64,000 nucleotides of DNA from Paraspadella gotoi. Taxonomy: Eukaryota; Chaetognatha. Where the stretch lies: positions 601,178-665,177 of the forward strand of contig JBJCIZ010000239.1 of assembly GCA_051294375.1 (NCBI GenBank), given 5' to 3'. Of this stretch, positions 53,605 to 64,000 are shown piece by piece. Under the pieces are notes generated by a model, which did not search any database, was not told the origin of the DNA, and saw only the letters and a list, made by a program, of their open reading frames with translations. Position 1 is the stretch's first letter; each line of letters opens with the position of its first letter. The translations under genes and the position numbers were made by a program.

Positions 53605-54569
53605 ATCACTCTTACAAGATAATAACATGGAATGACCCAGCAAGCTTTCAATCAAGACTCTCTCACAGTCTCGTTTATTCACTTATTCATCATTCATTTC
53701 CATATCCATGAAATAGTCGATTTTGTCTATTTTGTTGAAAATTTAATATAGAAACGTTTTCGTGGCCGAGGTGGACAAAAGCGCAAAGCGAGGTTCGCTC
53801 TTCGTTACGTGAAAAAAGCAAGGAGAAAATATTTAGGAATTAAACCCCATTACATTTTTTTTTTAAAGGAAAGAACTTTAATTACCTTAATTACCAAAAT
53901 TAAAGAGCCTATCTTCCCTGACCCTTGGCCATTGGAAATTCTTCGACACAAACGTTTTTCCATTGTTTATTAACGATCTTATCATTACAAAGAATAGTAT
54001 CAAGCAATTAGTAGTGCGTTTTTGTATTATTTTTTTGAACTTTTAAATCCCACTAAGAATTGCTTAAAACTAAATCATCATCTCCAGAGCGCGTGAAGTC
54101 TCTTCAACAACTCTCGAAGAATAATTTTCCTTGAGGGACTCGATCAAAGAACCAACCCTGTGTTGATTCGGTCAAGACTCAATAAAATATCCTACAATGT
54201 TTTTTTCAACAAATGGAACATTTCCGTTAATCTCTAATCGGCTTAACATTCGTGTTACGGCGTCATCAAAACGAAACGATTTTAATACCTTCCCAGCATT
54301 TTGTACCCTACCACCCTTAACTACCCCTTAACCACTATAAACCCCCCCCCCAACCTTCCCCCCCTACCGGCCGTAAATTTTACGAGCGCCAACTTCCGGT
54401 TTTACGATTTCGCGACGCAATGACTTCGCCGATCGTCGCGCGGGTAAAAAAAAACTAAAAAACTTGACGTTCGACATTTCGTCTTGTATTTTCTGTTTCT
54501 TAAATGTTTCCACTTTCGTGCTTTTCTTTCTCCGTTTCTTTCTTTCTGATTCTCTGTTTCTTTTTTTTA
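53605..54569. other. 3' flank stretch, no gene seen
   Basis: AT-rich single-copy-looking sequence with no coding potential recognised. Confidence 0.4.
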
Positions 54570-54920
54570 GTTGCGCCGCGAGTACTCGGGGAACAACTCT
54601 ATAAGTCACATTTCGGTTGGCCTGTCGGTCGGTCTGTCGGTATGTTGGTCGGTATGTCTGTCCATCGGTCTGTCCCACTTAGATTAAAAATGCATATAAT
54701 TGGCCTATAGATGGTTGCTCATTTGTTAAGACAGGAAAAAACCTCAAATCTAAGGGACTGCTAGCGCCACCCTCAGAAATCCTAAAACTAAAATACAATA
54801 AAAGACGGAATTTCGATGCAGTGCATGTCATAAATCAAGGGCTGAGAAAGATTTTTTAGTCATGTCATGTCACGTCATATCATATGATCAAAGGGAAAAT
54901 AAAGTCGCCGCGACGCAACA
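54570..54920 (+). mobile_element. Short TIR element, family A, long copy
   Basis: 351 bp from GTTGCGCCGCGAGTACTCGG to GCGACGCAAC. It carries the GGTCTGTC region, TATAATTGGCCTATAG, GACTGCTAGCGCCACC, and a GTCATGTCATGTCACGTCAT region. About 80 bp longer than 38441-38711, because of an internal block shared with the copy at 55970. Confidence 0.65.
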
Positions 54921-55129
54921 CATTGGAACCACCGTACTTTTTCGTTTCTTTTTCTGTTTCTTTCTTTCCATGAATTATTTTCTTCATTAATTTTTTTTAA
55001 ACTTTACAATCACATGTCTTTTTTCTTCATGTTTATATTTTTGCTTTTTTTTCCTTTTTTTCATATTTCGTATTTTCTTTTCCTTTCTTTCTTTTTTATT
55101 TTCCTCGTTACTACACATTCTCTTTCTCT

Positions 55130-55132
55130 CCT

Positions 55133-55200
<68 letters not shown>
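55130..55200. repeat. TC-rich tract
   Basis: Interrupted TC dinucleotide. Confidence 0.9.
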
Positions 55201-55205
<5 letters not shown>

Positions 55206-55969
55206 TTTACTGTGAGAAAAGAAATGGCAATAAACTTTTTCATTCAGGATATCCCACGGAGTCCAAGTAGGCATTTCCGTTCTCGTCAATTTTTTTATGT
55301 TTATTTACGTAAAATAATCAAATATATTCCGTACTGTTAATTTCGAATATTCTCGATTCTACAGAGATTTAAATGTGACAACAGTGCTCACTGTGATAGC
55401 TCCACTCCTCGACAGTCGACATTCATACGTCGCGTAATGAGTCACACCTTTGCGTCGTGACAGCGTGACATTTCGCCGTCGTTGACACCTTTTCGTTTCG
55501 TGGCAAACAGACAGGAATACAAATTATCGATACGGATTCGATTTGATTAAGAGTTTTTTTTTTTTGAAAACTGGATGCTTCGATAATTTTCGTGACCGAA
55601 AACAGAGGAGAGACCTCGTTAGTAATTAAAAACATTGATTAATGACTCTCTCTCCTAATCTCTTTATCTCTTTTAAATTGAAATTTACGAACTTGATTTT
55701 TTTTGGGGGCCTTTTTTTTTTTAAATAACATTTTTTTTTCCCGAAACTGCTAATTTGTCGGACTAATGACTGCTATATAATTCTCATTTCGCCGTGGCGG
55801 ACTAAACTAAATTGCGTCAAATTTGTGGTTTTAATTTTTTAAAAAAATATATATTTAATTGAATAAAAAAAAAAGGTTTTTTCTTATTCTTCCTGTACCT
55901 CCGGGCGAACACACGCGAGATTCCTTAGCGCGATTAAGAACAACCAAGAGCGGTGCGATTCCAGGATGC

Positions 55970-56269
55970 TGCGACGCAGAGACTGTCGGTCGGTCTGTCG
56001 GTCGGTCTGTCGGTCGGTCTGTCGGTCGGTATGTCTGTCCGTCGGTCAGTCCCACCCACGTTAAAAACGCACAGCTAGCGCCGCATTCAAGAAATCCTAA
56101 AACTATAAAGAATAAAAGACGGAATTCAGATGCAGTGAGTGTCTAAACACACAGACTAAAGAAAGTTATCGTATTCATGTCGTCAGGTCATTTCGCGTCA
56201 TGTCATGTCGTATCACGTCATGTCATGTCACGAGAAATACACGTGAAAATAAAGTCTCTGCGGCGCAAC
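55970..56269 (+). mobile_element. Short TIR element, family A, copy with altered left end
   Basis: The right end GCGGCGCAAC is intact (56260-56269). The GTCGGTCGGTCTGTC region is expanded, and the AAGAATAAAAGACGGAATT block matches 54795-54815. The left end reads GCTGCGACGCAGA instead of GTTGCGCCGCGAG. A reversed left-end fragment, GCGAGCACTCGCGGCGAAAC, lies at about 56492-56511. Confidence 0.55.
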
Positions 56270-56568
56270 ACATTGGACGAACCGATCTTGTTATCATTTA
56301 ATCCTTTAGCACTTTGAGGCATTTCCAGGAAATCCTGTGCCTAAAAAAGTAAAAGGCATTATACAATATAATATTATAATATACATATATTATAAGCTGA
56401 GACGATGAGACATATCTTCACGCCTTACAGATTAACAGATAAAGGGATGTACAGACGGACTGAAAATAAATCTTAAGAGGTGCTCGCCGCTTAGCGAGCA
56501 CTCGCGGCGAAACGCAAAAGACCATCTGAACTCGACAGAAGGAAAGGTCGATAAGGTGCTTTCATTTT

Positions 56569-56620
56569 GCCGCCGCCGCCGCCGCTTTAACCGCCGCCGC
56601 CGCCGCCGCGTCGCCGCTGC
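56569..56620. repeat. (GCC)n tracts
   Basis: Two GCC runs separated by CTTTAA. Confidence 0.9.
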
Positions 56621-56784
56621 CTCTTGTCACTAACGAGGCCAAATTACGATTTTCTTATCTTTTATCTCAAAATTAAAAGATTAAATGCAAACAGCGGAAT
56701 GAGTTTCCTTCGTAGATTTTGCTTTTCCTCTTGAAAATCGAAACTCGAAAAAAGTTTAGCAGGGGGAAAAAAAATTAAAATTTT

Positions 56785-57065
56785 GGTGAATCGGTGATAA
56801 GGTGCTGTAGTAATTCGGTGATTTGGTGATGACCTGATTCGGTGATTCTTTGATGAAGTGAGTCTGTGATTCGGTGATTGTTATTCGGTAATTGGTAATT
56901 GTGATTGGTAGTTGGTAATTGGTAATTGTAATTGGTAATTGTGATTGATAGTTGGTAATTGGTAGCTGGCAATTGGTAATTGTAATTGGTAATTTATTTG
57001 GTAATTGTGATCGGTAGTTGGTAGTTGTTAATTGGTAATTGTAATTGGTATTTGTGATTCGGTTA
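56785..57065. repeat. TTGGTAAT / GGTGATTC minisatellite
   Basis: Short units (GGTGATTC, then GGTAATTGTAATT and GGTAGTT) in a shifting order. Confidence 0.8.
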
Positions 57066-57575
57066 TTTTGTGCTTGGGTGGTTCAATGATTCAATGATTA
57101 GTATATTTGGTAAATATGTGAAGAGAAGATTAAACAATTTGGCGAATTTGTGTAAACTTAACAATTTCACATTAAACATTGAATGATAAGGCGTAAATTC
57201 TATCGGATAAATGTTTAAAGTGAAACAATAAAGCGGGAGGGAGAGAGACAGGGGAGGGGAGAAGGAGGGGACAGGGAAGGGGAGGAGAGAGGGAAAGGTG
57301 AGAGGAGACGGGAGAGGCGGAGGGCAAGGATAAAATAAAGTGGAAAAGATTAAACAAAGGAAAAGTGAGGAGGAAAGGAATAGAAGATAATTGGTTGTAC
57401 GAGAGAGAGAGAGAAGAAGAGAGGAGGAGAGAGAGAGATGAGATGAGAGAGAGAGAGAGAGAGGACGAGTGATGAGAGCAAGAAGTTGAGAGCGCGATAT
57501 TAATGAAGAATTTTACTGCGAGATTCCGGCGATTTCAATCTTACTCGATATTTTTTCTGAGGAGAGAGGAGAGAG

Positions 57576-57614
<39 letters not shown>

Positions 57615-58000
57615 AGAGAGAGAGCAATGACCCAGAGGGAAGATGAGAGGAGACAGAAGCGCCCTGTAGTAAATGAGGATCTCGAGGCTGAAAAGTCGTT
57701 TAGACTGCGTATTCGCGATTGTTTTGTCTTTATACTAAATTAACATTTAAATAATTTTTCAGCCTTTAGNNNNNNNNNNNNNNNNNNNNNNNNNNNNNNN
57801 NNNNNNNNNNNNNNNNNNNNNNNNNNNNNNNNNNNNNNNNNNNNNNNNNNNNNNNNNNNNNNNNNNNNNNNNNNNNNNNNNNNNNNNNNNNNNNNNNNNN
57901 NNNNNNNNNNNNNNNNNNNNNNNNNNNCAGGAATTTCTTTGTCTCTTTTTTCCAGTTTATTTCCTCGCGTCTTTTGTCTTTTCTTATCCCGCCCACTATT
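57066..58000. other. Stretch with GA-rich tracts and a gap
   Basis: GA-rich DNA at 57398-57470 and 57560-57625, and an N gap at 57770-57927. No gene seen. Confidence 0.6.
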
Positions 58001-58003
58001 TTT

Positions 58004-58019
58004 TTTCTTTCTTTCTTTC

Positions 58020-58094
<75 letters not shown>

Positions 58095-58149
58095 TTTTTC
58101 TTTCTTTCTTTCTTTCTTTCTTTCTTTTTTTCTTTCTTTCTTTCTTTCA
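58004..58149. repeat. (TTTC)n microsatellite
   Basis: TTTC tetranucleotide with a few extra T. Confidence 0.96.
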
Positions 58150-58446
58150 ATTTAATGTCTTTCTCTTGACTTTTGTTTCCGCTTTCATCTATTATTTTGG
58201 AAAAAAAATACAAAGTTATAGAAGTATATAAATTAAAAAAAACAATTAACATATCATGTACACGAATATTTTACAATTGTTTATAATGAATTAATTTGAT
58301 TTATCGCCGATAAAATTTTACGTTTTCTGTTTTTAAATCAAATAAATTCGTTGTGAAAATCAAAATTCTCTGTTTCGTTTATAAATAATAAATAATAAAT
58401 ATTTTTTCTTTGGGCGCTTTTCTAAATTCGCCTCGGCCCTCCTTGT

Positions 58447-58477
58447 TCACGTGATCAACGCCTTTCGGTCACGTGAC
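58447..58477. promoter_or_regulatory. Two palindromic E-boxes
   Basis: TCACGTGA at 58447-58454 and GTCACGTGAC at 58468-58477. The second is the ideal USF/TFEB-type site. No gene start was recognised beside them. Confidence 0.3.
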
Positions 58478-58556
58478 GAGAGAAGTTTTACGATCGACGT
58501 AAATAAAGGAAAGAAAAGGAAAGGAGGGAAAGTTTAAAACGGAAAAGGGGAAATGA

Positions 58557-58801
58557 NNNNNNNNNNNNNNNNNNNNNNNNNNNNNNNNNNNNNNNNNNNN
58601 NNNNNNNNNNNNNNNNNNNNNNNNNNNNNNNNNNNNNNNNNNNNNNNNNNNNNNNNNNNNNNNNNNNNNNNNNNNNNNNNNNNNNNNNNNNNNNNNNNNN
58701 NNNNNNNNNNNNNNNNNNNNNNNNNNNNNNNNNNNNNNNNNNNNNNNNNNNNNNNNNNNNNNNNNNNNNNNNNNNNNNNNNNNNNNNNNNNNNNNNNNNN
58801 N
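58557..58801. other. Assembly gap (245 N)
   Basis: N run that exits into (AAAAG)n. Confidence 0.99.
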
Positions 58802-59016
58802 AAAGAAAAGAAAAGAAAAGAAAAGAAAAGCGAAAAGAAAAGACGATGATTAAAGTTAAAAAGGTAAGGACGAACGGAAGGTAAGGAAGAGAAGCCGAGA
58901 TTTGGGTAAGGAGACATTGTTTGTTTTTCTTTCTTTGCGTTGCGTTATTTGTTTGAGGTAGAAAATGAATCGTTTGTTGACCTACTACGACTTTTTATTA
59001 TAAAACAGAAAGTTAA

Positions 59017-59054
59017 GACTTGTTTCGGCTTTAATGTAAGCCTTCATTCAGCGC
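59017..59054 (-). ncRNA. Hammerhead-like motif, degenerate
   Basis: Minus strand: CTGAATGA (one A more than CTGATGA), a GGCTT/AAGCC helix, GAAAC, then AAGTC. Same layout as the motif at 31060-31093, but helix I cannot form from the flanks. Probably a dead copy. Confidence 0.3.
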
Positions 59055-59084
59055 AAATGTAATTGAATTTGTAGCAGTTTGAAG

Positions 59085-59913
59085 TTGAGAGAGAGAGGAA
59101 AGAGACAATGGAGATGAGATGAGAGGATGAATGAGAAGTGAGAAGGAACGGTGGAAGATTAGGAATGGGGGAGGAGAAGGAGAAGAGAAGAGAGATGAAA
59201 AGGGAGAGTGAGGATGAGAGGTGAAGAGAGAGACGTAAGGGACTAAGAGGATAGGGGAGAAGAGAAGATGTGGTGGGTGACTACGATGAGAGGACGAACG
59301 ACACAGAATGTAGGGGAGAGAGGAGAGGAAAAGCGAGAGATAGAGAGGAGAGGGAGATGGAGCGGAGACAGGATAGGAGACGGAGGTGGAATTCGGGAAA
59401 GAGAGAGTGGAGGAGGAAGGGACGGAGAGAAGGGAATGACTGAGTACCGCTACAGAGATGAGATGAGCGAGATAGAGAAGAGAGTGAGAGGCGGGAGATG
59501 ATTGCGAGGAGTAGAGAGGAGAGGGGGACGAAACGATAGGAGGAGGGAAGACGAGGGAGAAGAGAGTGCGGGAGAGAGAGACTTGGACGCATGAAAAGAG
59601 GATGGAAGGAGAGATGGAGAGGAGAGAGAGAGAGGGTGAGGAGAGGCGGGAGGAGAGAGAGCGGAAGGGAGAGAGAGGATGGATAGTGAGAGAGGTGAGA
59701 GGGGAGCGACGAGAGGGGAGGCAGAGAGGTAGGATGAGAGAGAGAGGAGAGGAGAAGAGAAGGGAGATAAGGGAGATGTCGAGAGAGGGGAGAGATGAGG
59801 AGGAGAAGAAACGGGGAGAGTAGGGAGAGGGGAGGGGAGGAGAACGAGGAGAGCGATGGGGAGAGGAAAGAGGAGAGAGTGGAGAGAGAGAAGAGAGAGA
59901 GAGGAAGAGAGAG

Positions 59914-59944
<31 letters not shown>

Positions 59945-60005
59945 GAGATCGATGAGAGGGAAGGAGAGAGAGAGATAAGGATACAGAGGAGACGAACAGT
60001 AAGTT
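59085..60005. repeat. Purine-rich GA/GGA block of about 0.9 kb
   Basis: Continuous purine bias on the + strand with GAGA and GGAGAGG units. Frames across it are Arg/Glu-rich or Ser/Leu-rich artefacts. Confidence 0.85.
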
Positions 60006-60155
60006 AAAGAATCAAAGGAGAGATGAAAACGAAATAGGGTTCATCCCAGAGGGCGAATTATCGCAGGGGCGTCGCGACGAGCCGAGGTTCTTCTGAAAGA
60101 TGAGATCGCTACCGGCCGGCGATGGAAACGCGAACGAAGAGCTAGCCAGCGAGCA

Positions 60156-60425
60156 ACGGCGCCGTGATGTAATGGCGCTGCAGGGTGATGGCGCCGTGAT
60201 GTAATGGCGCTGCATCGCGATGGCGCCGTGATGTAATGGTGCCTTGAGCTATTGCGCCGTGATGTAATGGCGCTGCATGGCGATGGCGCTGTGATATAAT
60301 AGCAAAGCGAGCGATGGCGCCTTAATGTAATGGCGCCAAGATCTATGGCACCGTGATGGCGTCGTGATGTATTGGCGTCATGAGCTATGACGCCGTGATC
60401 ACAACGGCGCTAGAGACTGACGCCT
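60156..60425. repeat. GC-rich minisatellite, GGCGCCGTGATGTAAT units
   Basis: About ten units of GCGCCGTGATGTAATGGCGC type with small changes, many containing the palindrome GGCGCC. GC content contrasts with the flanks. Confidence 0.85.
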
Positions 60426-60881
60426 CCTTTCTCTTGGTTGGCAACATAATGTGAAGGATAAAAGCGAGGCGTAAAATTCCGGGAGAAGGGAAATGTGAAA
60501 AAGTGAATCCTCATTTGAGGATGAAGTCGCGAGAGTTAAGGGGATCCGTGAAATCGCATTTCTCAGAATTAAATTTGTGAGCTGAGTTTTTATTTACGTT
60601 TTGTAGTGTGACTAATAAGCCTTTTACATTGGGATGTTTGTTAGGATTACACTTATTTACATTTAGCAGAATAAGGGGCAAGCATTTCTTGTCATCTTTT
60701 TATTAATACTATAAATGTCATTCGTCGATTTGTGAAATCAGTTTTTCTACTATTTGAAAAAAAAAATTAAATATTTAATATATTTTTGTGTCATCAATTT
60801 CTTTTACTTGCGGGACGCTAATCTACGTTTGGTGCTCCAAAGACCGCTTCGGGGGATCATTGCAACCGCTGCGGGGGTGTG

Positions 60882-60890
<9 letters not shown>

Positions 60891-60932
<42 letters not shown>
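60891..60932. repeat. (GA)n microsatellite
   Basis: About 21 GA units. Confidence 0.95.
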
Positions 60933-60936
<4 letters not shown>

Positions 60937-62062
60937 ACCGAGATGAGAATTAATGGCCTCTCGTTGTTTTGAACATTAAACTCGTTTATTCTCTGTTGAC
61001 CGAACGCGATTGAAAATGGCCGAAACATTACGAGATTTATTCTTCTTTTTTTAGTAATTTTTTTTTTTGATAATGGAGGAAATAAGATTCGCTCCTAATA
61101 TTTAAAATCGGAATTATCAGCATAGTTATTTATCCAGGGCTTACTGTGACAGTTAGGAAAAAAAACTGTTTCCCTATCGTCAAATTTAATCCTTTTTTCA
61201 ACAAAAATAAATAATTTTTATTGTTTTTGACGAGAATTAATTATAACAAAGTCTTTGTAATCGCGACCTTGACAAAGCTCGCGACGACCAAACAATTAAA
61301 ATAAACAAAGTCTCAACAGGACAAATGAAAATGCAGACGATAATGACAGCGACGACGACGACGACGACGACGACCGAATTCTCAGAAATGTTTTCATTCC
61401 GCGAGAAAAGGAAACAAAGCGAAGTTTAGCTTGAGCTTCGGAAACCCGCTGAGGTAATTTCTACCCCCCGTTGGAGTTGTACCCCTCTCTCCGATTTGAG
61501 CGCCTGTGAAAACTCGGTCTCTCGGTCTCTCGGTCTCTCTCTCTCTTTCTCTCTTTCTCTCTCTCTCTCTCTCCTCTCTCTCTCCTCTCTCTTTATCTCA
61601 ATCTCTCTTCTTTCTCTCGCCATATGACTGCACAATAAAACATTACCAGTCGCCCCGTTTTTGGTTTTTTTTACATTTTTTCTCTTTCCGCTCAAAAAAA
61701 TTCTTAGCCCCAACTTAAGGATTCGAACCTCGGACCTTGGGACCCGGAATTTCGTCTCGAAGGGCGAATACGTCGACTTTTTGGTTGTGGTTGTTGTTGT
61801 AGTTGTTGTTCTTCTCTTTCAAGAATACGTTTTTCTTTCGGTTGTTTAATGTTTGTTTTGTTAACTATGACGAAAGTCTCTTTACTTTCCTTTAACTTAC
61901 CAAGTTATTTAATGCTTTGTTCAGTCTCACAACTATTACCTTTTTGATACATAATCATTATTTTTTAATATAAACTAATCTGTCGTTTTTATTGTTTGTT
62001 TTTTTTTGTTGTTTTTTTTTCAGTTGAAATCGAAGGCGATGTTGTTGTCGCCATCAAAATCT

Positions 62063-62103
<41 letters not shown>

Positions 62104-63150
62104 TCGTCCATCTCCGTATCCGTCCGACGATCGCTTTTCATAATCGTGTTTATTTTGGTTCTGGTATGAAAACCCTTTTCATCCCCTTTTCTTTTCTCTT
62201 TTCTCTTCCTTTATTTTCCCTTTTTTCTTTTTCCTTTTTTTTTCCTTCCATCGACGCCCGAGAACAAAAGATCAATCCCCGTTTTGCGTCACGAGAAATC
62301 TACGTCGCCGTTTGATGCCATCGAAAAAAAAAAAAGAAAACAAAGATGCCATTTTTGAACGGATGCCGTCTCATTATCGGTTCTACGGCGCGTCGTAACT
62401 GGCGTAAATCTAATAAGAAAGTAGAGATTAAATTATATTAATTAGTAAGATTATTTATAACTGCATAACCTTTGAAATAGTATGGAGGAAGCCGGTAACA
62501 TCCAAAGGCTATCACAAAAAAAAAGACACTTTTTTTCTTAGCGATTGCCGGACCAATAATGTCAAAATGGTGTCCGAATGCCGTACTGATGCTGTCCAAC
62601 GCCGTACTAATTCCGTCCTACTTTTCCTTCAAACCAGCCACTCGAATTTTTTCGCTTCTTAATTTCCTCGCGTAACTAAATTCGATGCCCTGATTATATT
62701 CCGCCCCGTGACCTCGCCCGTGGTGTATCCATGCCCCATAGCGACGCCTTTCAATATTGTTCATTGCATGAAAAATTCCCCCTGCATGCCCTTGAATGCC
62801 CTGCGCCTTTAAATGGCCTCATTTAATAAAAAATGGGGGGCTTTGAATGCCGCGCCGAAAATCGTAAGAGGCATCGAGAATTCGTGCGGGTGGAAAAGAA
62901 AAGAAAAAATGAATCTAATGTTGGCAACCGGGTTTTGGTTTCTATTGAAATTTTTATTTTTTTATTTTTATTAAAATGTTAGTTCTTTTATAAATTTGTT
63001 TTCGGCGTGCCATGGAAATTCTGTGAATATGGATCCATGAAAGAGAGAAAAACCCGCATCTACATTTTGACATCTATCAAGATACTATTACTTTTACAGA
63101 AGTACAATTAACAAATTGAAATGTATAATTTCGATTGAGTAATGAACTTA
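60933..63150. other. 3' end stretch, no gene seen
   Basis: Includes (CGA)n at about 61347-61372, TC-rich DNA at 61530-61595 and (TCG)n at 62061-62104. A short patch at 62820-62880 resembles no known exon. Confidence 0.4.
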
Positions 63151-63151
63151 T

Positions 63152-63190
63152 AAGTTTCGACGAAGCCTTTGACGGCCTTCTTCAAAGATT
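63152..63190 (-). ncRNA. Hammerhead-like motif, strongly diverged
   Basis: Minus strand: TTGAAGAAGGCC, loop, GGCTTCGTCGAAAC. This resembles the CTGATGA-helix II-GAAAC order of the other two motifs, but the core CTGATGA is lost. Confidence 0.2.
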
Positions 63191-63437
63191 GAAGCGAACA
63201 CTGTGGAAGCGCATGCTTTAATTGGCAGCGGCAATGAAAGCCGAAAATGATTTGCTTATATTAATTTCAGTCAATACAAATGAGACAAAGACATTTTTTT
63301 AAATTTTTTTAAGTAATCACAAATTTAACTTGCGGACTAAAATAGAATTTTTTAAACGAAGAGTAATATAAAATTAAACTTAAAATTTATAATTATTTTA
63401 ATGATATGAGTTTATTTTAAATATTTATTAACAATTA

Positions 63438-63527
63438 AAATGCTAAAAGGATTACTCTGCAATATGCAAATGAGATTTTTGAATCGTTATCATTTTTTGT
63501 AATTGAATATTTGTCGGAAATGCGTTT

Positions 63528-63566
<39 letters not shown>

Positions 63567-63767
63567 AGAGAAGAGATATATGCTAAAAGGAATTACTTAC
63601 TGAGCAAATATGCAAATGGAGATTTTTGAATCGTTATACCCATTTTTGGTATATTGTAATATAGTATTTGTCGGAAAATGCGTTTATATTCTCTCATCTT
63701 CTCTTCGTCTCTCCTCTGCTCTCTTCGTCTGCGGTCTCTCTCCCACATCTCTGTGCTCTCTCTCGTC

Positions 63768-63780
<13 letters not shown>
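63438..63780. repeat. Local duplication of about 150 bp ending in TC tracts
   Basis: GCTAAAAGGATTACT, GATTTTTGAATCGTTAT, TATTTGTCGGAAATGCGTTT and TATTCTCTC recur at 63581-63700 with extra bases. TC tracts follow both copies. Confidence 0.75.
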
Positions 63781-63798
<18 letters not shown>

Positions 63799-64000
63799 AC
63801 CAACATTAGATGTTAATTAAATACATTTAAATGTATTGAAAAGAATTATATATAAATAAAATCTTACAAACCGGATCACGTCATCTTAATTATCATTCAA
63901 AGTGTTTCATCCTCAAGATCCTCAACTCTTTAAATTAAAAAGTGAAAGGGAATGCTCTCTGCTCTCTCATCTCTCTCTCTCTCTCTCTCTCTCTTCCACT

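Noticed and set aside
61705-61790. Possible tRNA on the minus strand (GGTTCGAATCC B-box)
   Set aside because: The B-box matches perfectly, but no A-box, anticodon arm or acceptor pairing could be found upstream of it. It may be a SINE remnant at most.

Overview
The window looks like nuclear DNA of an invertebrate animal. It is AT-rich, and most of it is intron and flank crowded with (GA/TC)n, (GAAA)n, (TAAA)n, (ATT)n and (CGA)n microsatellites, with short inverted-repeat elements between them. I could not fix the phylum. Nothing bacterial or phage-like is present: no operons, no ribosome-binding sites, no CRISPR array.

I could support one gene: a heparan sulfate 3-O-sulfotransferase (HS3ST) on the + strand, spread over about 40 kb. 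It is read as six exons: exon 1 (2187-2788, N-terminal region with a candidate type II membrane anchor), exon 2 (9612-9782, 5'-PAPS loop and catalytic Glu), exon 3 (35766-35908, EKTPSYF and RDPVKR), exon 4 (36881-36966), exon 5 (37872-38033) and exon 6 (39243 onward, two conserved Cys, KTKGR loop, C-terminus). Splice phases agree at every junction. Intron 2 is about 26 kb. Exon 3 carries a one-base frameshift that looks like a lost C in a C-run. Exon 6 is cut short in the first copy and can be completed only from duplicate copies downstream.

The assembly is complicated. Five gaps are exactly 25 N, and four of them lie beside a second, error-rich copy of nearby sequence. The 3' half of the gene (36765-39457) recurs at 39469-42180 with many single-base indels. 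A third fragment of the last exon follows at 42404. An inverted last exon (46409-46666) sits at the centre of a roughly 5-kb quasi-palindrome (43560-48575). Much of this may be gap-filling error rather than biology, so extra gene copies should not be counted.

The non-coding part holds two families of short terminal-inverted-repeat elements. One starts GTTGCGCCGC and has at least five copies besides the one carried in the gene duplication. The other starts near GGCTCTCTTTTCC and has three copies, one of which is split by a member of the first family. There are also three hammerhead-ribozyme-like motifs, one at the tip of a perfect 45-bp inverted repeat (31015-31138); a roughly 250-nt GC-rich block of seven consecutive perfect hairpins (48660-48908); a degenerate tandem array of roughly 150-170-bp units (50925-53160); several minisatellites; a CpG-rich patch with an RFX-type X-box (27890-28110); and paired CRE/E-box motifs (20075-20104). 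Four of the five HS3ST 5' splice sites run straight into a tandem repeat whose unit copies the donor sequence.
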